Shown here: positions 62,905-64,000 of the stretch, piece by piece | Position numbering within the stretch: position 1 is the first letter of the stretch | How the letters are laid out: every line of letters begins with the position of its first letter | NCBI GenBank assembly: GCA_023957375.1 | Contig: JAMLHB010000002.1 | Span: 434,001 to 498,000, forward strand | Origin: Flavobacteriales bacterium | GTDB lineage: Bacteria > Bacteroidota > Bacteroidia > Flavobacteriales_F > PHOS-HE28 | Length of the DNA: 64,000 bases | Reading direction: 5' to 3' | The notes under the pieces: generated by a model | Told to the model about the DNA's origin: nothing | What the model saw: the letters and a program-made list of their open reading frames with translations, nothing else | The model's database searches: none | Position numbers and translations under genes: made by a program

Positions 62905-64000
62905 TCACTTCTTCCCCTCCACCTCCACCCGCATCCGGTTGTCGTCCGGGTGGCGGTCGAAGAAGAGATGGTCCGGGTCGATGACCACGGCAGAAGGCTT
63001 GCCCGCCACGTGGAAGGTGAACTTGTTCTCGCCGGTGTGCAGCTGCACGCGCTGCTGCACCAAAGGCACATCGTTCAGCTCCTTGTTCTTGCCGAAGCTG
63101 GGCCAGCGCTCCACGGCGATGTCCATCCAGTCGTTCATGTCCACCGGGGTGCCTTTGCCCAGCGAATCCGCGTGTTCCTTCTCGGCGGTGAGCTTCATCA
63201 TCACCGTCCACGTGCTGTCGGGGTTCATGGTGCCTTTGGCTTCGATCACCTTGTTGTCGTAGAGCGTGATGTACTTGATGTCGTCCTCCAGCAGGTACTT
63301 CAAGCTGTCGGGCGTCACCTTGTCCACGGCACGGTACCATTCCAGCGAGGTGGGCCACGGCGGATCGGCATAGCCGAAGTCCTCGACCAAGGAACGGTAG
63401 GCCTTGTTCACCGTGTCCTCGCCGAGGAAGGAGCGCAGGTTGTACAACATCACGCTGGCCTTGTTGTAGTGGATGTATCCCTGGTTCTCCACGGTGAGCA
63501 GGGGGGTTTCGCCCAATGCCTCGGAGCCGCGCGCGTTCTGGTATTTGTCGCCCTCATACTTCAGGAACTTGCGCATGTGGTCCTTGCCGTATTCCTTCTC
63601 CATCACCATCAGCGCCGAGTACTGGGCCATGCTTTCGCTGAGCAGCGTGGCGCCCTGCATTCTGGCTCCGATCACCTGGTGCGCCCACCACTGGTGGCCG
63701 GTTTCGTGTGCCACCACGTAGAACACCATGTCGATGTCCTCCTTCTTGGTGAGGTCGGTGATGAAGCCGATGCTTTCGCTGTATGGCATGGTGCCGGGGA
63801 AGGCCTGCGCGAAGGAGAAATAGCGCGGGAACTCGATGATGCGCGCCTGATGCTGCCGGTAGGGACCGAAGTGCGCCGTGTAGTAGTCCAGTGACTTGTG
63901 AAGCGAGTTGAGCATGCGCGGCACGTTCACGCCGTGCTCCTTCTGGTAGTAAACCTCCAGCGCCACGTCGGGCTCCTTGCCGTTCGGGTCTTTCCACGTT
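62905..64000 (-). CDS. M1 family metallopeptidase, 5'-truncated by window
   Basis: The frame is open to the window edge (…PNGKEPDVALEVYYQKEH) and at least 365 residues are visible. The zinc site is HETGHQWW (HExxH with the following Glu in LLSESMAQYSALM), and SFAQAFPGTMPYSESIGF lies where M1 enzymes have the GAMEN-like exopeptidase loop. M1 aminopeptidases remove N-terminal residues; the GAMEN motif itself is replaced by PGTMPYSES here. The C-terminal part is beta-rich (DIKYITLYDNKVIEAKGT). Signal peptide not visible. Confidence 0.92.
   Translation of the reverse strand, partial: TWKDPNGKEPDVALEVYYQKEHGVNVPRMLNSLHKSLDYYTAHFGPYRQHQARIIEFPRYFSFAQAFPGTMPYSESIGFITDLTKKEDIDMVFYVVAHETGHQWWAHQVIGARMQGATLLSESMAQYSALMVMEKEYGKDHMRKFLKYEGDKYQNARGSEALGETPLLTVENQGYIHYNKASVMLYNLRSFLGEDTVNKAYRSLVEDFGYADPPWPTSLEWYRAVDKVTPDSLKYLLEDDIKYITLYDNKVIEAKGTMNPDSTWTVMMKLTAEKEHADSLGKGTPVDMNDWMDIAVERWPSFGKNKELNDVPLVQQRVQLHTGENKFTFHVAGKPSAVVIDPDHLFFDRHPDDNRMRVEVEGKK

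Overview
The window looks like a GC-rich member of the Bacteroidota, most likely Flavobacteriales-like. The evidence is several secreted proteins with type IX secretion (T9SS) C-terminal sorting domains, promoter boxes of the Bacteroidota TAnnTTTG type, a riboswitch-controlled BtuB/BtuG-like vitamin B12 uptake operon, a fused isobutyryl-CoA mutase (IcmF) and many dispersed small repeats. No rRNA, tRNA or CRISPR array was seen. The assignment is inference from gene content; no marker gene is present.

Layout. 1-2.5 kb: the end of a tail-fibre-like protein with an S74 chaperone domain, and a LytTR response regulator overlapping a small sorting-domain-like ORF. 2.9-12 kb: a nucleotide-sugar cluster. 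It holds WbpE-, WbpD- and WbpB-like enzymes and a UDP-HexNAc dehydrogenase (together a route to UDP-2,3-diacetamido-2,3-dideoxyglucuronate), UDP-glucose dehydrogenase plus UDP-glucuronate decarboxylase (UDP-xylose), dTDP-glucose dehydratase, and a CpsB/YwqE-type PHP phosphatase. This points to capsule or O-antigen synthesis. 12-19.4 kb: a membrane protein, a T9SS protein, feoA-feoB plus a small Cys-rich membrane protein (iron), arsR-arsM (arsenic), and a GH35 beta-galactosidase.

19.4-39.7 kb is an accessory, defence-rich stretch, visibly lower in GC in places. It holds two decayed 3' ends of HNH endonuclease genes flanking a PemK/MazF-like toxin-antitoxin pair. Next comes a tightly packed five-gene cassette: C5 DNA methyltransferase, MORC-type GHKL ATPase, Z1-domain helicase, PD-(D/E)XK nuclease and AIPR protein. 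After it are a SWIM-domain protein, a truncated RhuM gene, ordinary genes (outer-membrane protein, DsbA-like lipoprotein, HxlR regulator, zinc-ribbon protein), and then a BsuBI/PstI-like nuclease domain divergent from an N6-adenine methyltransferase. The stretch ends with a two-gene unit pairing a DUF262 protein with a RelA/SpoT-domain protein. That pair is my leading candidate for an undescribed system.

40-58.4 kb: icmF (B12-dependent, carrying two in-frame repeat insertions) with a translationally coupled small gene, a T9SS protein between a duplicated zeta-toxin 3' fragment and an IS3 remnant, the intact zeta-toxin/antitoxin pair, Ogt, a tandem hairpin repeat array, a DNA-alkylation-repair protein, a fungalysin-type M36 protease, a methyltransferase, and the cobalamin operon. 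That operon consists of a riboswitch, a T9SS protein with two tandem copies of an unrecognised domain, BtuB, and a BtuG-like surface propeller.

58.4-64 kb: an ABC-2 exporter operon whose first ATPase gene has been beheaded by a 205-bp MITE-like repeat. Related copies lie beyond the operon, followed by a partial M1 aminopeptidase. Across the window at least nine genes have a promoter-like -7 box only 4-6 bases before the start codon, suggesting frequent leaderless transcription.
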